Position numbers and translations under genes: made by a program
Part shown: positions 47,211 to 64,000 of the stretch, in pieces
How positions within the stretch are numbered: position 1 is the first letter of the stretch
Layout: each line of letters begins with the position of its first letter
Notes under the pieces: model-generated
Seen by the model: only the letters and a program-made list of their open reading frames with translations
Told to the model about the DNA's origin: nothing
Database searches by the model: none
Source: Maea johnstoni
Lineage: Eukaryota > Annelida > Polychaeta > Spionida > Magelonidae
Length of the DNA: 64,000 nt
NCBI GenBank assembly: GCA_963942565.1
Contig: OZ012686.1
Coordinates: forward strand, 13,621,973-13,685,972
Direction: 5' to 3'

Positions 47211-47556
47211 TTAGTATTTGGGTTTTTACTCATGCAACATGTCCGCAGGGATTAGCTGTTAGGTTCGTCGGCCGGGCGTACTAACCGTCGGCCACTTTCC
47301 TTACGGTAACCCTTTCAATGCTGCCGCTACTTTCGTACAACACACAAAGATTTTTGAAACCCTTTCATATTGGTATTCTTTGGAAAGCTCTTGTTGAGTA
47401 CTCTTGGATAAGTACCCATTTGCCAGGGTTCAGGTCTTTTTTGAGGTTTTATTTTGCATCATTTAGTATTTGGGTTTTTACTCATGCAACATGTCCGCAG
47501 GGATTAGCTGTTAAGTTCGGCGGCCGGGCGTACTAACTGTCGGCCACTTTCCTTAC
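47211..47556 (+). repeat. 94-bp direct duplication around a one-ended TTAA MITE
   Basis: 47211-47304 and 47463-47556 are about 95% identical ('ttagtatttgggttttta' to 'gtcggccactttccttac'). Between them lies a family A MITE that starts GTAACCCTTTCAATGC (47306) and stops at GCATCATTTAGTATT (about 47470). Confidence 0.85.
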
Positions 47557-47557
47557 T

Positions 47558-47755
47558 TTAACCCTTATGCTGCTGGTTGGTATTTTTACAATACAAAATG
47601 ATGCAAAAAAGCTGAAAAATGACTGAAACCCTGGCATATGAGTACTCATCTGAGAGAACTCAGCAAGAGCTTTCCAATGAATACCTACATGACAGGGTTT
47701 AGATTGCATCCTTGTGCTTTGGACGAAAGTAGACTAAGCATTGGAAGCTAGACCT
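47558..47755 (-). mobile_element. TTAA-MITE family A copy, right end worn
   Basis: TTAA at 47558-47561, then CCCTTATGCTGCTGG. The far end fades at 'gcattggaag' near 47746. Confidence 0.7.
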
Positions 47756-47819
47756 CCTGTGATATCTTCACCACAGCAATTTTCATAGAAATATTTGATG
47801 GAGAAATATTAATCAAAAC

Positions 47820-48170
47820 CCAACTAACATCAAAGCAAAGCAAAGCTATGATGGTCTGTATAATGTGCAGTTACTTCATGGATAAAAACATCTAATGAGA
47901 AAGTTTTTTTTTTTACATTTTCTTCCGCCCTTCATAGTCACAAAGCTCTGATGGTCTGTTAAATGTGCAAATTAGTTTACGGATAAAAAATCTAAAAAGA
48001 AAATATTTTAAAGGGATTTTTTTCCAATATCTTCCACCCCTTCATAGTCGCAAAGCTATGGGTTTTTTTCAATATCTTCCAGCCCTTCATAGTGGCTAAG
48101 CTATGATGGTGTCTGTTAAATGTGCAATTAGTTTACGTATAAAAAACTAATGTGAATTTTTTTTTAATAT
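47820..48170. repeat. Degenerate ~110-bp tandem repeats
   Basis: Repeats of 'caaagctatgatggtctg', 'ttaaatgtgca', 'aatatcttccacccttcatagt'-type words, three to four times. Confidence 0.6.
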
Positions 48171-48739
48171 TTAGAAAAAAAAAATTCCACTGAGCATAGA
48201 CTATCTATTCTGGCATTTTTTTTTTTTTTCGATGAAAAGATAAACATGTACATTAGCGTACCCAGGTCCTCAGGGTATCAGTAGGATAATATGCTTTTAG
48301 CCGCTCGGCATCAATCAATGTTTGTTTACCATTGGCTGTCCCCGTTATTACTCTACTGGGACCGTCTGGAATATTCTATACAATGGCCCTCCTGCTTGTA
48401 GTGCACGAAAACGTCCTGACATTTTTGTTTATATCTTATGTACCAGTTTTTGGACAATATTTGAAGGGGAAATTTTTGGGGGTAATTTATTTTACAAACC
48501 TGCCAATAATTCTATTCTATTTTAGCTGTAGATATATTAGTGGCCCAAAGTGGCCTGCCATTTTTGTGGATAACCTTCACATAAAAGCATTTGTGGAAAC
48601 TATTTCAAGGAGAAATGTGAGAATATATCGTTGATTAGCTTCTCAATTACTTTGTTCAAATATTTTTCAAGAAGTGGCTGCTATCAGAATGATATCACCG
48701 AAATAGCTATAGTTCTGCTGACTGCAGGGATGACTAACT
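48171..48739. other. No gene recognised
   Basis: Frames in 48322-48634 look Ile/Tyr/Phe-rich and are probably chance; a family B-like fragment is near 48600-48640. Confidence 0.35.
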
Positions 48740-48965
48740 TTATACATACTAACTTTATTCATACTCATAAGTTCCTAAAGAAATTGTCATTTCTTGATCT
48801 ATTGAAATTTTGACAATACCTTGTCAATCCAGAAGTATTTTGAAAGAGAGTTGTTGGTAGTTCTTGATTAACATTTCTCCTTCAGATATTTTCCCAACTT
48901 TGTTTTCACCTAAAAATTTCACGAAAATTATCAAGCTGCTTTTGACCAGGCTTTTATGACTTTAA
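48740..48965 (-). mobile_element. TTAA-MITE family B-like copy, worn ends
   Basis: Interior motifs 'aagaaattgtcatttcttg', 'acatttctccttcagata' and 'gctgcttttgacc' match family B in reverse. Confidence 0.5.
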
Positions 48966-49000
48966 CCGGGCTGAAGTTGGCTCCTTTTTCAACGTTCAAC

Positions 49001-49022
49001 ATTCAACATTCGAATGTTGAAT
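49001..49022. other. 22-bp perfect palindrome
   Basis: Centred on TTCGAA; the middle 20 bases are TTCAACATTCGAATGTTGAA. No surrounding element was found. Confidence 0.6.
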
Positions 49023-49169
49023 AAGTAAATTTCCTTATTCAAACCATCTCCTTATTCGCAGGTCCCATGTGATTAATGATTTTAATAAAACATCATTTTG
49101 ATTGTTTTACAGCTTTTAGCAGGGGTTTTAGCTATTTCTACACCATTCATGTTATCTAATATTTCAATG

Positions 49170-52100
49170 CTTTATTTAAGTGAGGAGGGGGGTTGGGCAG
49201 AGAGGCAGGGGGGGGGGGGGGTAGGGGGAAAATGTACTATTTTGGGCCGTTTCCTTGCATTTTCATGAATTCCTACCAAAGATAAAGTACTGCAGTGAAG
49301 TATCTTTTAATAGAAACTTTTTCAATAAGTATAGCTGATTGATTGAGATCATATTTGGGGTGGCGCAGACATTGACTTGGTAGTGAGGGGGGGTAGGGGC
49401 ATGAGCCACACCCATTTTCGACTTTGTATAACATCTTAAAGGCTCTAAGTATAAAAATCTAAATGGTTTCTGACACTTTTCACAATGTGGGAGTAAGGAT
49501 AGACCCTAAGAGAAGAAAATCCAGTTGTTGTTTTCCTGGCGCAGACGCTCGGGGGTGGGGCAGAGGGGGGGTAGGGGCGGGAAATGTACTATTTTAGCCC
49601 ACTTCCTTGCATTTTCATGATTTTCTAGCAAAAATAAAGTGGTGCAGTGAAGTATGTTTAGTAATAATCTCTTTCAATAGGTTTATCGGATTTATTCAAG
49701 TCATATTTGGGGTGGCGCAGAGCTTCGCGGGTGGGGCAGAGGGGGGTAGGGGCGGGAAATATCCAAATTTAAGCCATTTCCTAGCATTTTCATGATTTCC
49801 CACCAAATATCAAGTAGTGCAGTGAAGTATTTTTAGAAATAAACTCTTCTAATAGGTATACCTGATTGATTGAGATCATATTTGGGGTGGCGCAGACATT
49901 GACTTGGTAGTGAGGGGGGGGTAGGGGCATGAGCCACACCCGTTTTCGACTTTGTATAACATCTTAAAGGCTCTAAGTATAAAAATCTAAATGGTTTCTG
50001 ACACTTTTCACAATGTGGGAGTAATGATAGACTCTAAGAGAAGAAAATCCAGTTGCTGTTTTCCTGGCGCAGACGCTCGGGGTGGGGCAGATGGGGGGTA
50101 GGGGCGGGAAATGTACAATTTTAGCCCACTTCCTTGCATTGTCATGATTTTCTAGCAAAAATAAAGTGGTGCAGTGAAGTATGTTTAGTAATAATCTCTT
50201 TCAATAGGTTTATCGGATTTATTCAAGTCATATTTGGGGTGGCGCAGAGCTTCGCGGGTGGGGCAGAGGGGGGTAGGGGCGGGAAATATCCAAATTTAAG
50301 CCATTTCCTAGCATTTTCATGATTTCCTACCAAATATCAAGTAGTGCAGTGAAGTATTTTTAGAAATAAACTATTCTAATAGGTATACCTGATTGATTGA
50401 GATCATATTTGAGGTGGGGCAGACATTGACTTGGTAGTGAGGGGGGGTAGGGGCATGAGCCACACCCGTTTTCGACTTTGTATAACATCTTAAAGGCTCT
50501 AAGTATAAAAATCTAAATGGTTTCTGACACTTTTCACAATGTGGGAGTAATGATAGACCCTAAGAGAAGAAAATCCAGTTGTTGTTTTCCTGGCGCAGAC
50601 GCTCGGGGGTGGGGCAGAGGGGGGGTAGGGGCGGGAAATGTACAATTTTAGCCCACCTCCTTGCATTTTCATGATTTTCTAGAAAAAATGAAGCGGTGCA
50701 GTGAAGTATGTTTGGTAATAATCTCTTTCAATAGATTTATCAGAGTTATTAAAATCATATTTGGGGTGGCGCAGAACTTTGGGGGTGGGGCAGAGGGGTG
50801 GTAGGAGCGGAAAATATCCAAATTTAAGCCATTTCCTAGAATTTTTATGATTTTCTACCAAATATCAAGTGGTGCAGTGAAGTTTTTTTTAGTAATCAAC
50901 TCTTTCAATAGGCATACCTGATTGATTAAAACCATATTTGGGATGGCACAGACATTGACTTGGTTGTTAGGGGGGGTAGGGGTATGAGCCATACCCGTTT
51001 TTGACTATGTATAACATCTTAAAGACTCTAAATATAAAAATCTAAATGGTTTCTGACACTTTTCACAATGTGGGAGTAATGATAGACCCTAAGAGAAGAA
51101 AATCCAGTTGTTGTTTTCCTGGCGCAGACGCTCGGGGGTGGGGCAGAGGGGGGGTAGGGGCGGGAAATGTACAATTTTAGCCCACCTCCTTGCATTTTCA
51201 TGATTTTCTAGAAAAAATGAAGCGGTGCAGTGAAGTATGTTTGGTAATAATCTCTTTCAATAGATTTATCAGAGTTATTAAAATCATATTTGGGGTGGCG
51301 CAGAACTTTGGGGGTGGGGCAGAGGGGTGGTAGGAGCGGAAAATATCCAAATTTAAGCCATTTCCTAGAATTTTTATGATTTTCTACCAAATATCAAGTG
51401 GTGCAGTGAAGTTTTTTTTAGTAATCAACTCTTTCAATAGGCATACCTGATTGATTAAAACCATATTTGGGATGGCACAGACATTGACTTGGTTGTTAGG
51501 GGGGGTAGGGGTATGAGCCACACCCGTTTTTGTCTATGTATAACATCTTAAAGACTCTAAATATAAAAATCAAAATGGTTTCTTACACTTTTCACATTGT
51601 GGGAGTAATGATAGACCCTAAGAGAAAAAAATCCAGTTGTTGTTTTCCCGGCGCAGACGTTCGGGAGTGGGGCAGAGGGGGGGTGGGCGCGTGAAATGTA
51701 CAATTTTAGGCCACCTCCTTGCATTTTCATGATTTTCTAGAAAAAATAAAGCGGTGCAGTGAAGTATGTTTAGAAATAATCTCTTCCAATAGGTTTATCA
51801 GAGTTATTAAAATCATATTTGGGGTGGCGCAGAACCTTGGGGGTGGGGCAGAGGGGGGGTAGGGGCGGGAAATATCCAAATTTAAGCCATTTCCTAGAAT
51901 TTTTATGATTTTCTACCAAATATCAAGTGGTGCAGTGAAGTTTCTTTAGTAATCAACTCTTTCAATAGGTATACCTGATTGATTAAAACCATATTTGGGT
52001 TGGCGCAGACATTGACTTGGTAGTGAGGGGGGGTAGGGGCATGAGCCACACCCGTTTTAGTCTATGTATAACATCTTAAAGACTCTAAATATAAAAATCA

Positions 52101-55100
52101 AAATGGTTTCTGACACTTTTCACAATGTGGGAGTAATGATAGACCCTAAGAGAAAAAAATCCAGTTGTTGTTTTCCTGGCGCAGACGTTCGGGGGTGGGG
52201 CAGAGGGGCGTGGGGGCGTGAAATGTACAATTTTAGGCCACCTCCTTGCATTTTCATGATTTTCTAGAAAAAATTAAGCGGTGCAGTGGAGTATGTTTAG
52301 TAATAATCTCTTCCAATAGGTTTATCAGAGTTATTAAAATCATATTTGGGGTGGCGCAGAACTTCGGGGATGGAGCAGAGGGGGGGTAGGGGCGGGAAAT
52401 ATCCAAATTTAAGCCATTTCCTAGAATTTTTAGGATTTTCTACCAAATATTAAGTGGTGCAGTGAAGTTTTTTTAGTAATCAACTCTTTCAATAGGCATA
52501 CCTGATTGATTAAAACCATATTTGGGTTGGCGCAGACATTGACTTGGTAGTTAGGGGGGGGGGGGGGGTAGGGGTATGAGCCACACCCGTTTTAGTCTAC
52601 GTATAACATCTTAAAGACTCTAAATATAAAAATCAAAATGGTTTCTTACACTTTTCACAATGTGGGAGTAATGATAGACCCTGTGAGAAATAAATCCAGT
52701 TGTTGTTTTCCTGGCGCAGACGTTCGGGGGTGGGGCAGAGGGGCGTGGGGGCGCGAAATGTACAATTTTAGGCCACCTCCTTGCATTTTTATGATTTTCT
52801 AGAAAAAATTAAGCGGTGCAGTGGAGTATGTTCAGTAATAATCTCTTCCAATAGGTTTATCAGAGTTATTAAAATCATATTTGGGGTGGCGCAGAACCTC
52901 GGGGGTGGGGCAGAGGGGGGGTATGGGCGGGAAATATCCAAATTTAAGCCATTTCCTAGAATTTTTATGATTTCTACCAAATATCAAGTGGTGCAGTGAA
53001 GTTTCTTTAGTAATCAACTCTTTCAATAGGTATACCTGATTGATTAAAACCATATTTGGGTTGGCGCAGACATTGACTTGGTAGTGAGGGGGGGTAGGGG
53101 CATGAGCCACACCCGTTTTAGTCTATGTATAACATCTTAAAGACTCTAAATATAAAAATCAAAATGGTTTCTGACACTTTTCACAATGTGGGAGTAATGA
53201 TAGACCCTAAGAGAAAAAAATCCAGTTGTTGTTTTCCTGGCGCAGACGTTCGGGGGTGGGGCAGAGGGGCGTGGGAGCGTGAAATGTACAATTTTAGGCC
53301 ACCTCCTTGCATTTTCATGATTTTCTAGAAAAAATTAAGCGGTGCAGTGGAGTATGTTCAGTAATAATCTCTTCCAATAGGTTTATCAGAGTTATTAAAA
53401 TCATATTTGGGGTGGCGCAGAACCTCGGGGTGGGGCAGAGGGGGGGTAGGGGCGGGAAATATCCAAATTTAAGCCATTTCCTAGAATTTTAATGATTTTC
53501 TACCAAATATCAAGTGGTGCAGTGAAGTTTCTTTAGTAATCAACTCTTTCAATAGGTATACCTGATTGATTAAAACCATATTTGGGTTGGCGCAGACATT
53601 GACTTGGTAGTGAGGGGGGGTAGGGGCATGAGCCACACCCGTTTTAGTCTATGTATAACATCTTAAAGACTCTAAATATAAAAATCAAAATGGTTTCTGA
53701 CACTTTTCACAATGTGGGAGTAATGATAGACCCTAAGAGAAAAAAATCCAGTTGTTGTTTTCCTGGCGCAGACGTTCGGGGGTGGGGCAGAGGGGCGTGG
53801 GGGCGTGAAATGTACAATTTTAGGCCACCTCCTTGCATTTTCATGATTTTCTAGAAAAAATTAAGCGGTGCAGTGGAGTATGTTTAGTAATAATCTCTTC
53901 CAATAGGTTTATCAGAGTTATTAAAATCATATTTGGGGTGGCGCAGAACTTCGGGGATGGAGCAGAGGGGGGGTAGGGGCGGGAAATATCCAAATTTAAG
54001 CCATTTCCTAGAATTTTTAGGATTTTCTACCAAATATTAAGTGGTGCAGTGAAGTTTTTTTAGTAATCAACTCTTTCAATAGGCATACCTGATTGATTAA
54101 AACCATATTTGGGTTGGCGCAGACATTGACTTGGTAGTTAGGGGGGGGGGGGGGGTAGGGGTATGAGCCACACCCGTTTTAGTCTACGTATAACATCTTA
54201 AAGACTCTAAATATAAAAATCAAAATGGTTTCTTACACTTTTCACAATGTGGGAGTAATGATAGACCCTGTGAGAAATAAATCCAGTTGTTGTTTTCCTG
54301 GCGCAGACGTTCGGGGGTGGGGCAGAGGGGCGTGGGGGCGCGAAATGTACAATTTTAGGCCACCTCCTTGCATTTTCATGATTTTCTAGAAAAAATTAAG
54401 CGGTGCAGTGGAGTATGTTCAGTAATAATCTCTTCCAATAGGTTTATCAGAGTTATTAAAATCATATTTGGGGTGGCGCAGAACCTCGGGGTGGGGCAGA
54501 GGGGGGGTAGGGGCGGGAAATATCCAAATTTAAGCCATTTCCTAGAATTTTAATGATTTTCTACCAAATATCAAGTGGTGCAGTGAAGTTTTTTTAGTAA
54601 TCAACTCTTTCAATAGGTATACCTGATTGATTAAAACCATATTTGGGTTGGCGCAGACATTGACTTGGTAGTGAGGGGGGGTAGGGGCATGAGCCACACC
54701 CGTTTTAGTCTATGTATAACATCTTAAAGACTCTAAATATAAAAATCAAAATGGTTTCTGACACTTTTCACAATGTGGGAGTAATGATAGACCCTAAGAG
54801 AAAAAAATCCAGTTGTTGTTTTCCTGGCGCAGACGTTCGGGGGTGGGGCAGAGGGGCGTGGGGGCGTGAAATGTACAATTTTAGGCCACCTCCTTGCATT
54901 TTCATGATTTTCTAGAAAAAATTAAGCGGTGCAGTGGAGTATGTTCAGTAATAATCTCTTCCAATAGGTTTATCAGAGTTATTAAAATCATATTTGGGGT
55001 GGCGCAGAACCTCGGGGTGGGGCAGAGGGGGGGTAGGGGCGGGAAATATCCAAATTTAAGCCATTTCCTAGAATTTTAATGATTTTCTACCAAATATCAA

Positions 55101-57430
55101 GTGGTGCAGTGAAGTTTTTTTAGTAATCAACTCTTTCAATAGGCATACCTGATTGATTAAAACCATATTTGGGTTGGCGCAGACATTGACTTGGTAGTGA
55201 GGGGGGGGGGGGGTAGGGGTATGAGCCACACCCGTTTTAGTCTATGTATAACATCTTAAAGACTCTAAATATAAAAATCAAAATGGTTTCTTACACTTTT
55301 CACAATGTGGGAGTAATGATAGACCCTGTGAGAAATAAATCCAGTTGTTGTTTTCCTGGCGCAGACGTTCGGGGGTGGGGCAGAGGGGCGTGGGGGCGCG
55401 AAATGTACAATTTTAGGCCACCTCCTTGCATTTTCATGATTTTCTAGAAAAAATTAAGCGGTGCAGTGGAGTATGTTCAGTAATAATCTCTTCCAATAGG
55501 TTTATCAGAGTTATTAAAATCATATTTGGGGTGGCGCAGAACCTCGGGGTGGGGCAGAGGGGGGGTAGGGGCGGGAAATATCCAAATTTAAGCCATTTCC
55601 TAGAATTTTAATGATTTTCTACCAAATATCAAGTGGTGCAGTGAAGTTTTTTTAGTAATCAACTCTTTCAATAGGCATACCTGATTGATTAAAACCATAT
55701 TTGGGTTGGCGCAGACATTGACTTGGTAGTGAGGGGGGGGGGGGGGGGTAGGGGTATGAGCCACACCCGTTTTAGTCTATGTATAACATCTTAAAGACTC
55801 TAAATATAAAAATCAAAATGGTTTCTTACACTTTTCACAATGTGGGAGTAATGATAGACCCTAAGGGAAAAAAATCCAGTTGTTGTTTTCCTGGCGCAGA
55901 CGTTCGGGGGTGGGGCAGAGGGTGGGTGGGGGTGTGAAATGTACAATTTTAGGCCACCTCCTTGCATTTTCATGATTTTCTAGAAAAAATTAAGCGGTGC
56001 AGTGGAGTATGTTTAGTAATAATCTCTTCCAATAGGTTTATCAGAGTTATTAAAATCATATTTGAGGTGGCGCAGAACTTCGGGGATGGAGCAGAGGGGG
56101 GGTAGGGGCGGGAAATATCCAAATTTAAGCCATTTCCTAGCATTTTTATGATTTTCTACCAAATATCAAGTGGTGCAGTGAAGTTTTTTTAGTAATCAAC
56201 TCTTTCAATAGGCATACCTGATTGATTAAAACCATATTTGGGTTGGCGCAGACATTGACTTGGTAGTTAGGGGGGGGTAGGGGCATGAGCCACACCCGTT
56301 TTAGTCTATGTATAACATCTTAAAGACTCTAAATATAAAAATCAAAATGGTTTCTTACACTTTTCACAATGTGGAAGTAATGATAGACCCTAAGGGAAAA
56401 AAATCCAGTTGTTGTTTTCCTGGCGCAGACGTTCGGGGGTGGGGCAGAGGGGCGTGGGAGCGTGAAATGTACAATTTTAGGCCACCTCCTTGCATTTTCA
56501 TGATTTTCTAGAAAAAATTAAGCGGTGCAGTGGAGTATGTTCAGTAATAATCTCTTCCAATAGGTTTATCAGAGTTATTAAAATCATATTTGGGGTGGCG
56601 CAGAACCTCGGGGTGGGGCAGAGGGGGGGTAGGGGCGGGAAATATCCAAATTTAAGCCATTTCCTAGAATTTTAATGATTTTCTACCAAATATCAAGTGG
56701 TGCAGTGAAGTTTTTTTAGTAATCAACTCTTTCAATAGGTATACCTGATTGATTAAAACCATATTTGGGTTGGCGCAGACATTGACTTGGTAGTGAGGGG
56801 GGGTAGGGGCATGAGCCACACCCGTTTTTGTCTATGTATAACATCTTAAAGACTCTAAATATAAAAATCAAAATGGTTTCTGACACTTTTCACAATGTGG
56901 GAGTAATGATAGACCCTAAGAGAAAAAAATCCAGTTGTTGTTTTCCTGGCGCAGACGTTCGGGGGTGGGGCAGAGGGGCGTGAAATGTACAATTTTAGGC
57001 CACCTCCTTGCATTTTCATGATTTTCTAGAAAAAATTAAGCGGTGCAGTGGAGTATGTTCAGTAATAATCTCTTCCAATAGGTTTATCAGAGTTATTAAA
57101 AACATATTTGGGGTGGCGCAGAACTTTGGGGGTGGGGCAGAGGGGGGGGGGGTATGGGCGGGAAATATCCAAATTTAAGCCATTTCCTAGAATTTTTATG
57201 ATTTCCTACCTAATATAAAGTGGTGCAGTGAAGTTTCTTTGGTAATAGACTCTTTCAGTAGGTATATCTGATTGATTTAAACATATTTGGGTTGGCGCAG
57301 ACATTGACTTGGTAGTTAGGGGGGGGGGGGGGGGGGGGTGCGGGGGTGCCGGGGTAGGGGTAAGAGCCACACCCATTTTGGACATTGTATATCCAAATTT
57401 AGGCGTTTTTCCTTTAAGTCTTCTCACCAA
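49170..57430. repeat. Satellite array: 176-bp monomers in a ~527-bp trimer
   Basis: About 15.6 trimer units. GCGCAGAC/GCGCAGAG anchors at 49363, 49539, 49715 and 49890 show ~176-bp monomers of three types in order (…cattgac, …cgctcgg, …gcttcg). Trimer spacing is 526-535 bp (49607, 50134 … 52781, 53307 … 54368, 54894, 55426). Above this, 52064-53650 and 53651-55237 repeat as 1587-bp blocks (nine monomers), sharing private marks such as a long G run near 52553 and 54137. Two trimers at 50560-51090 and 51090-51620 are near-identical. Each monomer has a G-rich stretch on the plus strand (e.g. GGGGTGGGGCAGAGGGG), able in principle to form G-quadruplexes. Open frames inside are by-products of the repeat. 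Confidence 0.92.
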
Positions 57431-57584
57431 TTATGAAGTATAACAGTGACATATTTGTAATAATAAAAACAATAGCAGCAGTTGTTTCTTTGGTTCATTT
57501 TTTTTTGGGGGGGGGGGGGGGAGGAGGGATTTGAGAAGTAGTGCACAGAATTACAAAAGAGTCAATTTCAGTTTCAAACACATG

Positions 57585-57590
57585 TTTATT
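57585..57590 (-). promoter_or_regulatory. Poly(A) signal AATAAA of the C48 protease gene
   Basis: AATAAA on the minus strand, about 20 bp past the stop codon at 57611-57613. The satellite array ends ~150 bp further on. Confidence 0.7.
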
Positions 57591-57610
57591 ACACGCAAGT
57601 CATATCTTCT

Positions 57611-63943
<6,333 letters not shown>

Positions 63944-64000
63944 CTGTTTTCAAATGGTAAGAAAGAAAGGATATACTGAGCAATCGTACATGATGTAAGT

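Noticed and set aside
49607-56675. Families of near-identical 60-75-residue frames, some starting MYNILKTLNIK or MHFHDFLEKIKR
   Set aside because: Each is one phase of the satellite monomer; frames shift and stop between units, and the same DNA is equally open on the other strand. This is not a peptide gene family.

Overview
This is eukaryotic DNA, most likely from a marine invertebrate animal. The reasons are long AT-rich gene-poor stretches, genes with introns bounded by GT..AG, very long (TA)n tracts, tRNA-derived SINEs, many miniature inverted-repeat transposons (MITEs), a Penelope-like retroelement and an invertebrate-style single-exon peptide-type GPCR. The species cannot be named from sequence alone. 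Almost every long open frame lies in simple repeats or satellite DNA and is not a gene.

Two genes are well supported. A single-exon class A GPCR of 399 residues is on the minus strand at 38365-39564. A multi-exon Ulp1/SENP-type (peptidase family C48) cysteine protease is on the minus strand from 57.6 kb past the right edge. I assembled the protease by eye from nine exons with GT..AG borders and unbroken phase; it keeps the His-Asp-Gln-Cys catalytic set and has a stop codon and poly(A) signal. Weaker coding candidates are an exon at 2163-2429 (+), a short reading region at 27779-28166 (-) and a possible tiny first exon at 28232-28270 (+).

Layout. 0-8.7 kb: MITEs, simple repeats and one candidate exon. 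8.7-12.6 kb: degenerate ~150-bp repeats invaded by SINEs and MITEs, then a tandem expansion of a SINE head (minus strand). 12.9-15.7 kb: a Tigger/pogo-like element with long inverted ends and a TA duplication. 15.8-25.2 kb: local tandem duplications, TTAA-flanked MITEs and huge (TA)n tracts. 25.2-34.2 kb: SINEs, including about 18 tandem 67-bp copies of the SINE box-A half, a 9-bp-TSD MITE and a hAT MITE with a perfect 8-bp TSD. 34.6-40.1 kb: the GPCR, set inside a split ~33-bp minisatellite that is itself enclosed by a diverged inverted repeat. 40.4-44.4 kb: MITEs and a broken Penelope-like element with RT and GIY-YIG signatures. 44.4-49.1 kb: simple repeats and MITEs. 49.17-57.43 kb: an 8.3-kb satellite with three nested periods (~176, ~527-530, ~1587 bp) and a G-rich block in every monomer, ending about 150 bp from the protease gene's poly(A) signal.

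The mobile families fall into classes shown by their own ends: TTAA-flanked MITEs (piggyBac-like, at least two families), TWA-flanked MITEs starting GGCC (PIF/Harbinger-like, two families), hAT-like, Mutator-like (9-bp TSD) and Tigger-like elements. No complete transposase was seen. At three places a TTAA MITE lies between two copies of a local flank and has lost one end; these, the box-A arrays and the G-rich satellite are the most unusual structures in the window.
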